Source: Bacteroidota bacterium (lineage in GTDB: Bacteria > Bacteroidota > Bacteroidia > JACCXN01). From it: a stretch of 64,000 nucleotides of DNA. The stretch spans positions 1 to 64,000 of the forward strand of contig JACCXN010000042.1 of the NCBI GenBank assembly GCA_013696965.1, read 5' to 3'. The notes beneath the pieces were generated by a model, which was not told where the DNA came from, did not search any database, and saw nothing but the letters and a program-made list of their open reading frames with translations. Positions 48,925 to 59,700 of this stretch are shown one piece after another (the first letter of the stretch is position 1; every line of letters starts with the position of its first letter). Made by a program: the position numbers and the translations under genes.

Positions 48925-49477
48925 TATTTAAAAGACGAAGATAGAACTGTTTTTTGGAATCCTAAAAAATTAAGTTTTTTAATTCTTTTATTATAATCTA
49001 TATGATGAACTGCCAATTTCGCTCAATAGTCTAAACATTTTTCATATCTAAGCATTGCAGGCACTAGCGCTGGATGAAAACAGCTCTTTGACTTTTGCCA
49101 AAGAGTGTTGGGTCTGTGTGGTTGAGGCAAAAGGCAATGTGTTGTTTTGTGTATTGTTGGATTTCGATTTTTTTGGTGCCTGAGGAAAAATTAAATTACG
49201 AAGCGTAGGGCTGCTACGGTATTTGAAAATTGCAGAAAAATTGCTGAATGAATAAGGCAAGAAAGGCCACCAATCCATTCTGTGAAGCGAATAAAAAGAC
49301 TGTCGCAGAACTATTTATTATCTGTAAACCATTGCAATTTTCATTCATACAAAAATTATACAGAAAAAGGCTTTTTAATAAATTGTAAATTCAAAAAAAA
49401 TCTAAACAGAAAAAAAAATTAATGTAAAAAGAAAACCATAACTTTAAGTAACATCATTAATTAAAAAAATCAATAAA
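48925..49477. other. Gene-poor region with a non-AT-rich block
   Basis: 553 bp. Positions ~49050-49310 are less AT-rich than the flanks and read like a decayed fragment (a 76-residue minus-strand frame has a Ser/Lys-rich sequence without recognisable motifs). The rest is AT-rich. I see no promoter consensus, RNA gene or inverted terminal repeats. The block may be a remnant of another element. Confidence 0.5.
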
Positions 49478-50197
49478 ATGCTAGAGCAATTGAATTTGGA
49501 AAATATTCTTTTTCTTGATATTGAAACAGTTCCTGAATACGAAACCTACCAAATACTTCCAGAGGAATTAAAACTTTTATGGGGACAAAAGGCTTCCTTT
49601 CTTTCAAAAGACGGATCAACACCTGAAGATATTTATGACAGAGCTGGCATTTATGCTGAGTTTGGAAAAATTGTATGCATTTCAACAGGAATTTTAACCA
49701 GGGAAAACAACTGGCGTTTTAGGATGAAATCTTTTTCCGGAGAGGATGAAAAGCAGTTGTTAAGCGATTTTATCGAATTGTTAAACAGCCATTACAACAA
49801 ACCAAAACATCTTTTATGTGCACACAGTGGTAAAGAATTTGATTTTCCTTTTATAGCTAGAAGGATCTTAATAAATGGACTTAAATTACCAGCCGCTTTA
49901 GCTATCGCAGGGAAAAAACCTTGGGAAATCCCTCATCTTGACACCCTGGAACTGTGGAAATTTGGAGATTACAAACACTATAGTTCATTAAACCTTCTTG
50001 CAGCAATCTTTGGAATTCCTACTCCCAAGGACGATATTAATGGCAAGGATGTTTGTAAAGTTTTCTATGAGCAGAAAAATCTGGAAAGAATTGTTGCCTA
50101 TTGCCAAAAAGATGTATTAACAGTAGCGCAATTGATTTTAAAATATAGGGGCGAAAATATTATTGATGGCCAGAACGTTACAATAGTTAAGGGCTAA
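49478..50197 (+). CDS. Predicted PolB-like 3'-5' exonuclease
   Basis: 239 residues of the DEDDy exonuclease fold (DNA_pol_B_exo2 type). Exo I is LFLDIETVPEYE with Asp and Glu at about residues 13 and 15. Exo II is in KHLLCAHSGKEFDFPFIARR and Exo III in VAYCQKDVLTVAQL. No polymerase domain is attached. It would trim single-stranded DNA or RNA ends; the physiological substrate is not known. It is monocistronic as far as seen. Confidence 0.88.
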   Translation: MLEQLNLENILFLDIETVPEYETYQILPEELKLLWGQKASFLSKDGSTPEDIYDRAGIYAEFGKIVCISTGILTRENNWRFRMKSFSGEDEKQLLSDFIELLNSHYNKPKHLLCAHSGKEFDFPFIARRILINGLKLPAALAIAGKKPWEIPHLDTLELWKFGDYKHYSSLNLLAAIFGIPTPKDDINGKDVCKVFYEQKNLERIVAYCQKDVLTVAQLILKYRGENIIDGQNVTIVKG

Positions 50198-50289
50198 CTA
50201 TTGCAAGCATTTTGAATTCCAAAGAAAAAATATGTTTTTTGATTCAATATTTTCACTTTATATTCGCCAATTAATTAATTCTATTAAGC

Positions 50290-50811
50290 ATGTATAAAAA
50301 GATAATAATCCGGCTATTTTCAGTAATACTATTTGCTGGGATTTCTTCATGTAATCAAACATCTGATTTATCAGAATATGGTGAAACATTTGAAAAAATC
50401 ATTTTAAGTAAAGATGGGTCATTCAGAAGCATTAATATTGGAGAAAGCATTGAAGCAGTAAAAGCTAAGGAAACAGGAAATCTTGTTGAGGAAGATACGG
50501 ATTACCTGCATTATGATGTTGAACTCAACAAAACTGATTATTACAATATTACATATTATTTTGATGGCAGCGGATTGTATGAAACCATGTTTGATGCAAC
50601 TTTTGATAAAAAATCCAGCGCAGAAGAATTATTCAAAAATTTCAGCGCTTTTTATTCCAACCAATACGGGGAGCCGAAAAATGAAGAAGGTTTTCATATC
50701 TGGGAGACGAGTTCAGCTGCATCAAAAAAAATAGAAATAGCCTTGTCTAACAATAGCGGGGGTACAGAAAACGGATATATTTCATTGATTATTTCCAATT
50801 ACGACTATTGA
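50290..50811 (+). CDS. Uncharacterised lipoprotein
   Basis: 173 residues. The N-terminal signal ends in the lipobox GISSC (Cys at about residue 21). The remainder is an acidic globular region (SINIGESIEAVKAKE..., YYNITYYFDGSGLY) without recognisable motifs. It stands between the exonuclease and ABC ATPase genes without close coupling. Function unknown. Confidence 0.75.
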   Translation: MYKKIIIRLFSVILFAGISSCNQTSDLSEYGETFEKIILSKDGSFRSINIGESIEAVKAKETGNLVEEDTDYLHYDVELNKTDYYNITYYFDGSGLYETMFDATFDKKSSAEELFKNFSAFYSNQYGEPKNEEGFHIWETSSAASKKIEIALSNNSGGTENGYISLIISNYDY

Positions 50812-50945
50812 TTGTTTCGCTAAGAGCGACATTAATCATTTGAATAACTGCATTGGTCGTAAAACACATAAAAACAGCAATAATTTATTGATTGTAATGT
50901 TCCTATAAGCTACATTTACAATCCTTTAAAAAATTTAACGCATTA

Positions 50946-52784
50946 ATGGAAAAGCAGCCACTTCTAGAAGTAAGAAACTTAGTTACTGAGTTTAGAACAG
51001 AAGACGAGACAGTTAAGGCTGTTAATGATATATGTTTTACATTACACAAAGGTGAAACAATAGGCATTGTAGGAGAATCTGGTTCAGGAAAATCTGTAAC
51101 TTCACTTTCGGCAATGCGGCTTATTCCCAATCCTCCGGGAACCATTACAGGTGGTGAAATGATTTTTTATTCTAAAACTCGTGGCCCTGTTGATCTTGTA
51201 AAGCTTTCTGAGAAAGAAATGAGAACTTTCAGGGGGAATGAACTAGCCATGATTTTCCAGGAACCAATGACCTCTTTGAACCCTGTTTATACCTGTGGAG
51301 ATCAGGTTATGGAAGCCATAATGCTACATCAGCATATTGGTAAACAGCAGGCAAAAGAAATGACAATTTCTCTTTTCAAGGAAGTTCAACTTCCTCGTCC
51401 TGAAATAATTTTCGATACCTTTCCACATCAAATTTCCGGTGGGCAGAAACAAAGGGTGATGATTGCAATGGCAATGTCATGTAAACCTTCAATTTTAATT
51501 GCAGATGAACCAACTACCGCTTTAGATGTAACTGTACAAAAGACAATTCTTGAACTTATGAGCAAATTACAGCAGGAACATGGTATGGGCCTGCTATTCA
51601 TTACTCATGATCTTGGTGTAATTGCTGAACTTGCTGACAGAGTATTGGTGATGTACAAAGGTAAAATTGTAGAGCAAGGTTCTGTCCTGGACATTTTTGC
51701 AAACCCCCAACATCCATATACAAAAGGCCTTTTGGCTTGTCGGCCTCCATTAAATAAACGCTTGAAATGGCTTCCTACAGTTTCCGATTTCATGAAAGTG
51801 GATGAAGTAGGAAACATGTCTGAAAGTGCACAAACTATTGATGAAGTTATAACTAAGCTTGTTATTACTGACCAGCAGCGTGAGGATAAACACAAGGAAC
51901 TATATGCTCAAAAGCCCATCCTTCAAATAAAAAACCTGAAAACTTATTTTCCAATAAGCCAGGGATTATTTGGAAAGGCTAAAGATTTTGTAAAAGCTGT
52001 TGATGATGTTTCTTTTGATGTTTATCCAGGGGAAACGCTTGGCCTTGTGGGTGAATCAGGATGTGGAAAAACAACATTGGGAAGAACAATTTTAAGATTA
52101 GTTGAACCTACAGAGGGTGAAATTATTTTCAACGGACGTAACATTGTTGATTTGAATACCAAAGAACTTCGTGAGATTAGAAAAGACATACAAATAATTT
52201 TCCAGGATCCTTATTCTTCATTAAATCCAAGAATTACCATTGGGGAGGCAATTATGGAACCAATGCAAGTGCATGGTATATTACCAAATGATAAAGCAAG
52301 GAAAGAAAAAGTAGTAGAATTATTAGAACGGGTAAACATGAATCCAAATCATTTTTACCGATATCCACATGAATTTTCAGGTGGACAACGTCAACGTATT
52401 TGTATTGCCAGGGCTTTGGCCCTTAATCCTAAATTTATCATCTGTGATGAATCCGTTTCGGCACTTGATGTTTCTGTTCAGGCACAGGTTCTGAACCTGC
52501 TTAATGAGCTACGAAATGAGTTTAATTTTACCTATATTTTTATTTCCCACGATTTATCTGTTGTAAAATACATGTCTGATCGTATGGTTGTGATGAATCA
52601 GGGGAAAATTGAGGAAATGGGTGATGCTGATCAGATTTATTCAAATCCACAAACTTTATATACTCAAAAACTTATTGGAGCAATTCCAAAAGGAGAAATT
52701 GATGATATTAAAGCTTCAATGGAAAGAAAAAACAAATTGAGATTTATCATTCCTCAAAGTAAGCCAACTTCTCTTCAGGAGTAA
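50946..52784 (+). CDS. Double ABC ATPase of the peptide/nickel (Dpp/Opp) type
   Basis: 612 residues containing two ATP-binding domains in one chain. Domain 1 (about 5-270) has GESGSGKSVT, ISGGQKQR and ILIADEPTTALD. Domain 2 (about 320-590) has GESGCGKTTLGRT, FSGGQRQR and FIICDESVSALD. This corresponds to DppD fused to DppF. It powers import of peptides or similar solutes with permeases not present here. The binding lipoprotein at 1384 may belong to the same system. Confidence 0.92.
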   Translation: MEKQPLLEVRNLVTEFRTEDETVKAVNDICFTLHKGETIGIVGESGSGKSVTSLSAMRLIPNPPGTITGGEMIFYSKTRGPVDLVKLSEKEMRTFRGNELAMIFQEPMTSLNPVYTCGDQVMEAIMLHQHIGKQQAKEMTISLFKEVQLPRPEIIFDTFPHQISGGQKQRVMIAMAMSCKPSILIADEPTTALDVTVQKTILELMSKLQQEHGMGLLFITHDLGVIAELADRVLVMYKGKIVEQGSVLDIFANPQHPYTKGLLACRPPLNKRLKWLPTVSDFMKVDEVGNMSESAQTIDEVITKLVITDQQREDKHKELYAQKPILQIKNLKTYFPISQGLFGKAKDFVKAVDDVSFDVYPGETLGLVGESGCGKTTLGRTILRLVEPTEGEIIFNGRNIVDLNTKELREIRKDIQIIFQDPYSSLNPRITIGEAIMEPMQVHGILPNDKARKEKVVELLERVNMNPNHFYRYPHEFSGGQRQRICIARALALNPKFIICDESVSALDVSVQAQVLNLLNELRNEFNFTYIFISHDLSVVKYMSDRMVVMNQGKIEEMGDADQIYSNPQTLYTQKLIGAIPKGEIDDIKASMERKNKLRFIIPQSKPTSLQE

Positions 52785-52800
52785 TTTTACAAGATTCTTT

Positions 52801-52823
52801 TTTAAAGAGTTCATCTCTTTAAA
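52801..52823. terminator. Hairpin between convergent ABC ATPase and recJ units
   Basis: TTTAAAGAG pairs perfectly with CTCTTTAAA around a 5-nt loop, about 17 bp after the ABC stop codon. There is no clear T run on either strand, so termination strength is uncertain. Confidence 0.4.
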
Positions 52824-52836
52824 TTAACCATTTTCA

Positions 52837-53007
52837 CTATTTTCTTATTATCCATTTAATTACAAAAATGGTACAAATTGCCGCCAGGGAAGCAGAGAGC
52901 GCATATAAAAAATAACGCAGATTCCCCGTTCCAAGGGAAACAACAAGAAATAGCAAGGGGAATAAAATTAGGATTACTTTTCCAAAATTTTTAATGAATC
53001 CGGTCAT
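52837..53007 (-). CDS. Small membrane protein downstream of recJ
   Basis: The minus-strand frame starts MTGFIKNFGKVILILFPLL and ends IVIKWIIRK-like (56 residues). It has two hydrophobic segments (about residues 11-26 and 33-50), suggesting a two-helix membrane protein. The ATG is one base after the recJ stop, so translation is probably coupled. No family recognised. Confidence 0.6.
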   Translation of the reverse strand: MTGFIKNFGKVILILFPLLFLVVSLGTGNLRYFLYALSASLAAICTIFVIKWIIRK

Positions 53008-53008
53008 A

Positions 53009-54736
53009 TTAATAGCGTAGATCTTTTAGATGAAGCTGTAGTGTTACTTCTCCCATAAAATGATTTTCTTCAATAGAGTAGCAAATATCAAAAGGCTCAC
53101 CGCTTCTCATTTTATTTTCATGTTCAGCCATATTAAAGCCAATTGCAGCGAAACTTACAGAAGGATTATTTGGTTGAAAAACATTTATTTTCAAATGAAG
53201 ATCTTTTAAAATTCTGGTTGTGTTTTCTTTGCAAACCACGCCTTGTGAAACAAACACAGGACTCATATTTTCCGGACCGAAAGGGGCTAACTGTTTTAGA
53301 ATTCTCATGAACTTTACAGAAATTTCTGATAATTCAAGCTTTGCATCAATTTCTATTCTTGGAATCAGCAGTTCTTCATCAATTAATTCATCCACTATCT
53401 TTTCAAATTTTTCACTAAAAGCCTTTATGTTTTCCAGCTTTATGGTAAGCCCTGCTGCATATTTATGCCCTCCAAATTGTTCCAGGAGTTCACTGCACTT
53501 GTCTATGGCATTATGAACATCAAAGTCTTTTACAGAACGTGCAGAACCTGTGGCAAATCCATTTGACTGAGCCAATAGAATAGTAGGCCGGTAATAGGTT
53601 TCTGTAAGCCTGGAAGCAACTATTCCAATTACACCTTTATGCCAATCCTGATGGTATAAAACAGTGGTTTTCCTGTTTATCAAATCTTCATCAGTTGAAA
53701 TCATTTCTAATGCCTGTTGAGTAATGCTTTTATCCAGTTCCTTTCTTTTAATATTGTTTGCATCAATGATTAAACCTGTAGACTCAGCAAGTTCCTTTTC
53801 CTTGGATATTAACATTTCCACCGCTTTTTTTCCACTGGAAATTCTCCCTGCCGCATTTATTCTGGGCCCTATAATAAAAACCACATCTGTAATTGTAAGT
53901 GTTCTATTAATGTTGTTTTTTAAAAGAAGTGCTAAAATACCTGGTCGCGGATTTTTATTTAATTGCTCCAAGCCAAAATGTGCCAGAACCCTGTTCTCTC
54001 CTACAATAGGTACAATATCCGAAGCTATGCTTATAGCCGTCAAATCCAGGTATTGAATTAGATTGCTAAAAGCAATATGCTTTTTTTCACAATATGCCTG
54101 CACTAATTTAAAACCTATTCCACATCCTGATAACTCTTTAAAAGGATAATTGCAATCTAATCTTTTGGGATCCAAAACAGCTGATGCATCAGGGAGTATT
54201 TCACCGGGAAGATGATGATCACATATAATAAAATCAACGCCCTTTGTATTTGCATATTCAACTTTATCATTTGATTTAATTCCGCAATCAAGGGCAATGA
54301 TCAATGAAAAATTATTTTCAAAGGCATAATCAATTCCTTGAAATGAAATGCCGTAACCTTCGGAATAGCGATCGGGTATATAATAATCTACGGCAGGATA
54401 AAAGGATGAAATGAATGAATACACCAATGCAACTGAGGTTGTTCCATCAACGTCATAATCCCCATAAACCAATATTTTTTCTCCACTCTTTAATGCTAGC
54501 ATCAATCTATTTACAGCCTTATCCATATCCTTCATTAAAAAGGGGTCGTGTAAATGATCAAGGGAGGGACGAAAAAAGGATTTTGCTTGTTCAAAATCAG
54601 TGATTTTTCTTTGAACAAGCAAATTTGCTAATATTGGATCTATATTTAATTCACTCGAAATTCTTTCAATAGACAATTGACTTCCAGGCTCTTTTACAAG
54701 CCATCTTTTTTGTCTAATTTTATTAAGTAACTGCAT
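53009..54736 (-). CDS. recJ: Single-stranded-DNA exonuclease RecJ
   Basis: 575 residues. The DHH domain has the motifs YGDYDVDGTTS (motif I), DCGIKSNDK and ICDHHLPGE (motif III). These are followed by the DHHA1 region with HKGVIGIVASRLTE and FGGHKYAAGLT, then a C-terminal OB-like domain. It is a 5'-3' ssDNA exonuclease in recombination and mismatch repair. A TAATTTTG element lies 4 bp before the ATG, implying a near-leaderless mRNA. It is followed by a 56-residue membrane protein gene. Confidence 0.96.
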   Translation of the reverse strand: MQLLNKIRQKRWLVKEPGSQLSIERISSELNIDPILANLLVQRKITDFEQAKSFFRPSLDHLHDPFLMKDMDKAVNRLMLALKSGEKILVYGDYDVDGTTSVALVYSFISSFYPAVDYYIPDRYSEGYGISFQGIDYAFENNFSLIIALDCGIKSNDKVEYANTKGVDFIICDHHLPGEILPDASAVLDPKRLDCNYPFKELSGCGIGFKLVQAYCEKKHIAFSNLIQYLDLTAISIASDIVPIVGENRVLAHFGLEQLNKNPRPGILALLLKNNINRTLTITDVVFIIGPRINAAGRISSGKKAVEMLISKEKELAESTGLIIDANNIKRKELDKSITQQALEMISTDEDLINRKTTVLYHQDWHKGVIGIVASRLTETYYRPTILLAQSNGFATGSARSVKDFDVHNAIDKCSELLEQFGGHKYAAGLTIKLENIKAFSEKFEKIVDELIDEELLIPRIEIDAKLELSEISVKFMRILKQLAPFGPENMSPVFVSQGVVCKENTTRILKDLHLKINVFQPNNPSVSFAAIGFNMAEHENKMRSGEPFDICYSIEENHFMGEVTLQLHLKDLRY

Positions 54737-54740
54737 TTTT

Positions 54741-54748
54741 CAAAATTA
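54741..54748 (-). promoter_or_regulatory. Near-leaderless promoter element of recJ
   Basis: The minus strand reads TAATTTTG (TAnnTTTG) with its G 4 bp before the ATG at 54736, the same spacing as at the cysteine desulfurase gene. Confidence 0.45.
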
Positions 54749-54912
54749 ATAAAACCGGATTGGCATATGCCTAAAATTAAACAATAAATATTAACAATTG
54801 AATCAAATCAATAAGGCACAAAAACACAGGTAGTTATTAAAAATAATATAGCTACAGATGTTAAATTAGAAACCAGGGTAGAGAAGAATTAATAAACGAA
54901 TAAATTCCATAC

Positions 54913-55299
54913 ATGAAAATCAACCGTATAAAAGAAACCTGTCTTTACGTGAAAAATCTGGAAAGCACTGAAAAATTTTACACTCAAATTATAGGCCTTG
55001 TTACATACAGCAAGGTAGTGGGAAAACATATTTTTTTTAAAGCAGGAGACTCAATGTTGCTTTGTTTTTTAAAAGGAGTTACCAAGGAACAAAGCAATCT
55101 TCCATCACATTATGCAGAGGGGAAAATACATTATGCTTTTGAAGTAGATGTAGATGAATATGAAAATTGCAGGAATAAAATAAAATTATCCCATATAAAA
55201 ATCGAACATGAACAAAGTTGGAAAAACAATTTAAAGTCCTTTTATTTCAGGGATCCTGATTTACATTTGGTAGAAATTTTACAGGCAGGGATTTGGTAG
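54913..55299 (+). CDS. VOC-family (glyoxalase/dioxygenase-like) protein
   Basis: 128 residues with a single VOC fold: ETCLYVKNLESTEKFYTQIIGL at the start, a His in KIHYAFEVDVDEY and a Glu in LHLVEILQ near the end, which suit a metal site. Related proteins include glyoxalase and fosfomycin-type enzymes; the substrate cannot be deduced. It is divergent from recJ. Confidence 0.85.
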   Translation: MKINRIKETCLYVKNLESTEKFYTQIIGLVTYSKVVGKHIFFKAGDSMLLCFLKGVTKEQSNLPSHYAEGKIHYAFEVDVDEYENCRNKIKLSHIKIEHEQSWKNNLKSFYFRDPDLHLVEILQAGIW

Positions 55300-55388
55300 G
55301 CAAAGAGCAATAAGAGGTTATTTAGAGAAGTAAAAATTACTTCCTAAAATACCCTGTTTAAGGTATTCCGGATGAAACAAATACAACA

Positions 55389-55396
55389 TATCTTTG
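55389..55396 (+). promoter_or_regulatory. Promoter -7 element of the Cys-rich small gene
   Basis: TATCTTTG fits TAnnTTTG, 18 bp before the ATG at 55414. Two perfect small hairpins (GAAGTAA-AAA-TTACTTC at 55327-55343 and AATACC/GGTATT at 55348-55367) lie just upstream. Confidence 0.5.
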
Positions 55397-55413
55397 TTTT
55401 CCTTAGATATACA

Positions 55414-55563
55414 ATGGATACAATCGATACATATTCCGCTTTACAAGCTCCTCAGGAATTAACCTGTGCCTGTTTTTCATTCGCTTTTGAATGTAAAAAG
55501 AAAAAAAATTGTTGTAAAAAACACAAAACAGCTAAAAGATGTAAAAGCTGTCCGGATAGGTAA
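55414..55563 (+). CDS. Small Cys-rich basic protein (49 residues)
   Basis: The frame from the ATG at 55414 reads MDTIDTYSALQAPQELTCAC and ends CKSCPDR, with seven Cys and a Lys-rich stretch. A promoter-like TATCTTTG inside the longer upstream frame argues for this start rather than 55372. Paired Cys (CAC, CC, CKSC) suggest a metal site or redox function. No family recognised. Confidence 0.5.
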   Translation: MDTIDTYSALQAPQELTCACFSFAFECKKKKNCCKKHKTAKRCKSCPDR

Positions 55564-55703
55564 TCCCTTTAAATTTTTAATTACCTATTATTTAAGCATT
55601 CCTAACCTAATTAGTTTAAGTTAGCAGAAAAAACGCTTTGGAATTCAATCAAACCCTAAACTTCTATTTAATAAAAATACTCCAGGGCTTATTTCGAGTA
55701 TAA

Positions 55704-56693
55704 TTAAATACTGGTTTTTGCAATTCTGCTTATTACTCCGGAATAAATAGCTGAAATTTCGAATGCACCCCTTCTTCCTGTGTAGGCTCCCAGGTAGGAA
55801 GAATTAATATCATAACTGATCCTATACACATTTGCTCCCTGCTTTACTCCTGCATGAATTATTATTGCATCCTTATTCCTGTATCCAAGGCCAAAAATAA
55901 TATCATATTCGGTATCTTTTAACTTATAATATGCAAGTGCACCGATATTCAATTCAGTTGCTTTTGCCTGCATCATAAATAAAACAAGAGGGCTTACTGA
56001 AATTTCATTATTAATTGTGATATCAGAACCTGCCGAGAAAACAAAGCGCATTGGCATGCGGCTCTTCTGGGCAGTAAAGGATTCATTAGGCATAGTAAAG
56101 TGATAAATTGAGAATCCACCAAATGGCTTAACTTTCTTTTCTTCGTCACGGTATTTATAGTAGATCCCCAAATTTCCATCAAGTTTAAGAAGACTGGTTC
56201 TGTCAAAATACTCTCCACTGGATAATCCTGGATCAAATCCTCCATCAGCAGTTGAAGAATATTGATTATCAAACAACATACTCTGAGGATTAAAACTCTT
56301 TTGAAAAACACCTAATTGCAATCCTGCAGAAAGAAAATGCTTTTCAGTTGGATCATCCATTATTTGATATGCGCCAGAGAGCATGAAATTTAAATTATTG
56401 AAACTAGAATTACCTGCCCGGTTATTAATTATGTAACCACCGATTCCGTATCGTTTATGCACCCTGTCATAAGCCAAATAACCTGTATTAAATGGCTTAC
56501 CCAGTGATCGCCATTGTTGACGAAAATCGCCATAAATACGGTAATCTGTTTTTTTATCCCCTAAATACATTCCTGTTAATGCAGGATTGGAATATAAGGT
56601 AGCGGCATCATACTGGGAAAGGTGAAAATCCTGTGATTTTGCTGCTTGACAAAGCAATAAAAAAGCTGCTGTAAAAAATATATTTATCTTCAT
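55704..56693 (-). CDS. PorP/SprF family membrane protein (pair 3)
   Basis: 329 residues, signal peptide (LLLCQAAKSQ, about residue 20) and the opening DFHLSQYDAATLYSNPALTGMY. Barrel-like strands follow to the C-terminus. It starts 9 bp after the stop of the giant adhesin gene at 56703 and is its likely T9SS partner. It is more diverged from pairs 1 and 2 in its opening (no QYSQYF), so it may serve a different cargo class. Confidence 0.9.
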   Translation of the reverse strand: MKINIFFTAAFLLLCQAAKSQDFHLSQYDAATLYSNPALTGMYLGDKKTDYRIYGDFRQQWRSLGKPFNTGYLAYDRVHKRYGIGGYIINNRAGNSSFNNLNFMLSGAYQIMDDPTEKHFLSAGLQLGVFQKSFNPQSMLFDNQYSSTADGGFDPGLSSGEYFDRTSLLKLDGNLGIYYKYRDEEKKVKPFGGFSIYHFTMPNESFTAQKSRMPMRFVFSAGSDITINNEISVSPLVLFMMQAKATELNIGALAYYKLKDTEYDIIFGLGYRNKDAIIIHAGVKQGANVYRISYDINSSYLGAYTGRRGAFEISAIYSGVISRIAKTSI

Positions 56694-56702
56694 AATATTA
56701 AA

Positions 56703-59700
56703 TTATCTTAATAATGTTACATCTCCAGACATTTTCACATCCTGGTTATCAGAAGTTTTTCCTACAATGATATAAATATATACCCCTGCTGGTTGCTTGA
56801 CTCCATTTATTGTTCCATCCCAACCTGTACTTTGGGTGTTAGTCATGAAAATCATATTTCCCCATTCATTAAACACCCTAAAATCAAGTTGAACAAATGG
56901 TCCTCCACGTACATAGAGTACATCGTTTCTTCCATCACCATTTGGAGTAAAAGCATTGGGAATTGCCACAGGACCATCAGTGGTAACTGGCTTTTCAATT
57001 AGGGTTAATATAGTTTCTGTGGAATCAGTACATCCTTGAGCATTTAAAACTGTAAGAAGTACTGAATATGTTCCGGGTAAAGCATATTGATAAGTGGAAT
57101 TCTCAGTAATTGAACTATTGTTATTATCATCATAATCCCAAATCCATCCAGTTGCACCCGTAGAAGTACTTGTAAATGCTATTTGTTCTCCTACATAATG
57201 AGGGGCAGCAGATACATCAAATCCTGCCAAAGGAGAGCCGGAAACTGTTACATTATTGGAAACGGTATCAATACACCCATTTGCAGTTGTAATGATAAGA
57301 GAAACAGTATAAGTAGCTGCATTTGCATAAGTATGTGATGGATTTTGCAAAATACTTGTATTCCCATCACCAAAACTCCATGCCCAATTTGCACTATCAT
57401 TTTCCGCAACCAGGGTAATATCAGAAAAATCAGCTTTAAGACCAGAACATCCGGCAACAAAAGTAAAGCCTGAATTAAGCGGTTCCTGAACTGCCACTGA
57501 ATCGTTTACTGTTGCAACACAGCCAGAATCAGATGTAATAGCAAGGGTGACATTATAAGTCCCATAAGTAGCATAAGAATGGCTTGGGTTTTGAATTACT
57601 GCGTTCCCATTATCACCAAAACTCCAATTCCATGAAGTAATGTTGCCGGAATTGATGGAGGAAATATCATTAAACTGAATCCCTAATTCTCCACAATTCA
57701 AAACAAAACCGAAAAGAGCATTGGGTGTTGAATTTACCGAAGCTGTTTGAATCAAAGTATCCTTACATCCGGAATTATTCGTTACTACAAGCATAACATT
57801 ATAGTTCCCGGCTTGAGAATAAGTATTGCTAGTGTTTTGTGCTGAAGCAAATGTTCCATCGCCAAAATCCCAACTCCAACTTACAACATCTAAACTGGAT
57901 CCGTCAGTAAAAGAAACTTCAGAACCTGAACAAATCGTTGGAAAGGTAAAATCAGCTACCGGATTATTACCAAAGGTTACCAGGAAAGAATCTATTTCTG
58001 CAAAACAATTTCCATTGTCAAAGGATTCAAGGTAAATGGTTACAGAACCAGCGGATAAATCTGCCACAGAAGGAATATATTCACCAGTAAGCGTTAAATT
58101 ATCAGGCATAAAGCTTCCTGTTCCACTTGATGACCAAATGCCCCCTGCTGCAACAGAAACAGTTCCATTAAGTAGAATTTGATCATTCTGGCAAACTGAA
58201 ATATTCTCGCCTGCAAAAACCTCTGGAGAAGGAGAAAATACTACCTGAATGGAATCAGAAACTGGTAAGCATGAATTTGTTGCTGAAAGCACTATATAAA
58301 TGCTACCTGCGCTAATATCTGATGCTCCCGGGGTATAAATAGCATTCATATTTGTGTCATCATCAAATGATCCTGAACCATTCATTACAGACCAAACAGC
58401 GGTACCTGCTCCTCCAGTAATTGTTCCTGACAAAACAATTACCGCATTGTTTGAACAAACTATTGTATCATTTCCCGGATTTAATTGAGGAATTTCCTGA
58501 ATATAAATAACAACAGTGTCATTGCTTGTTCCACAACCAGAATTACTAGTTGCTTCAAGAATTAAAATAACAGATCCGTCAATGTTATCCTGGGGGCTTA
58601 TGAAATACTCAGTATTCATAACACTTTCATCTGTAAAGGTACCAGATCCAAGCGTAGACCAAATACCACTACTGTTTCCAGTTGCCGATCCATTCAATTG
58701 GACCTGTGTGGTTCCTTCACAAACAATAATATCATTGCCAGAATTTGCCAATGGAAGTGAGAAAATTTCAATAACAACATCATGAATGGCCATAGCACAT
58801 CCTCCTGAGGCTGAAATTGTATTTGTAACAGTATAAACACCTGGTGTACTTGTTGTTAAATCAATTTCACCACTGAATGTATTTATAAATTCTAAACCTA
58901 CAGGTATCGCAGTGAATACACCTGGGCTAGATCCAACTGGAAAGTCAGCAAGCAATGAACCTGTTCCCTGACAAAAAGGACCCAGATAACTAAATGTAGC
59001 ATCAGGAGAATCAGTTATTGTAATTAATGCTTCTGCTGTATCAGGGCAAGTTCCATTGGTTATGAATGTTATAACATAAGTATCAAGAGCTGAAGCTAAA
59101 ACATCAATTTCACCTGTAGAGGTACTTACAAAAACAATTCCTAGTGGATTTGCTGAAAAAATACCGGTTGCTCCAGAAGATACGATGGGAATTGCATTTG
59201 AACCAGTAACGCAAAATGTTCCTGATGTAAAATTAAATGTTGCATCATCCTTATTAATTGTAATAGTCATTTGACTTGAAGCTGCGATACACGAACCTGC
59301 AGGATCATCGGTAGTTAAAGTAACTGTAACAGTTCCTGCTGAAATATCACCAATTCCTGGAGAATAAACAGCATTCAAATCATTTACAGAAGGATTAAAA
59401 GTACCATCACCAGAAGTTGACCATTCTGCTGAAGTTGCAGATCCACCAAATGATCCTGAAAGGGTAGCATTTGAACCTTCACAAATTGTTTGGTTTATAT
59501 TAGCACTAACGGTTGCTGATGGATCAATAGTGATTAGCACATTATCTGTTGCGGATGGACAAGGTCCTGTTGTGGTAAGTGTAATACTTACAAAGCCATT
59601 TGAAACATCTACTATTGAAGGTGTATAAACAGCATTTAAATCTGAAGTGGAGGAATAAGTACCACCAAGAGATGACCATTCTCCTCCTGTAGCTGAGCCT

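Noticed and set aside
49048-49278. 76-residue minus-strand ORF
   Set aside because: Low-complexity Ser/Lys/Asn-rich sequence with no motif, promoter or operon context.
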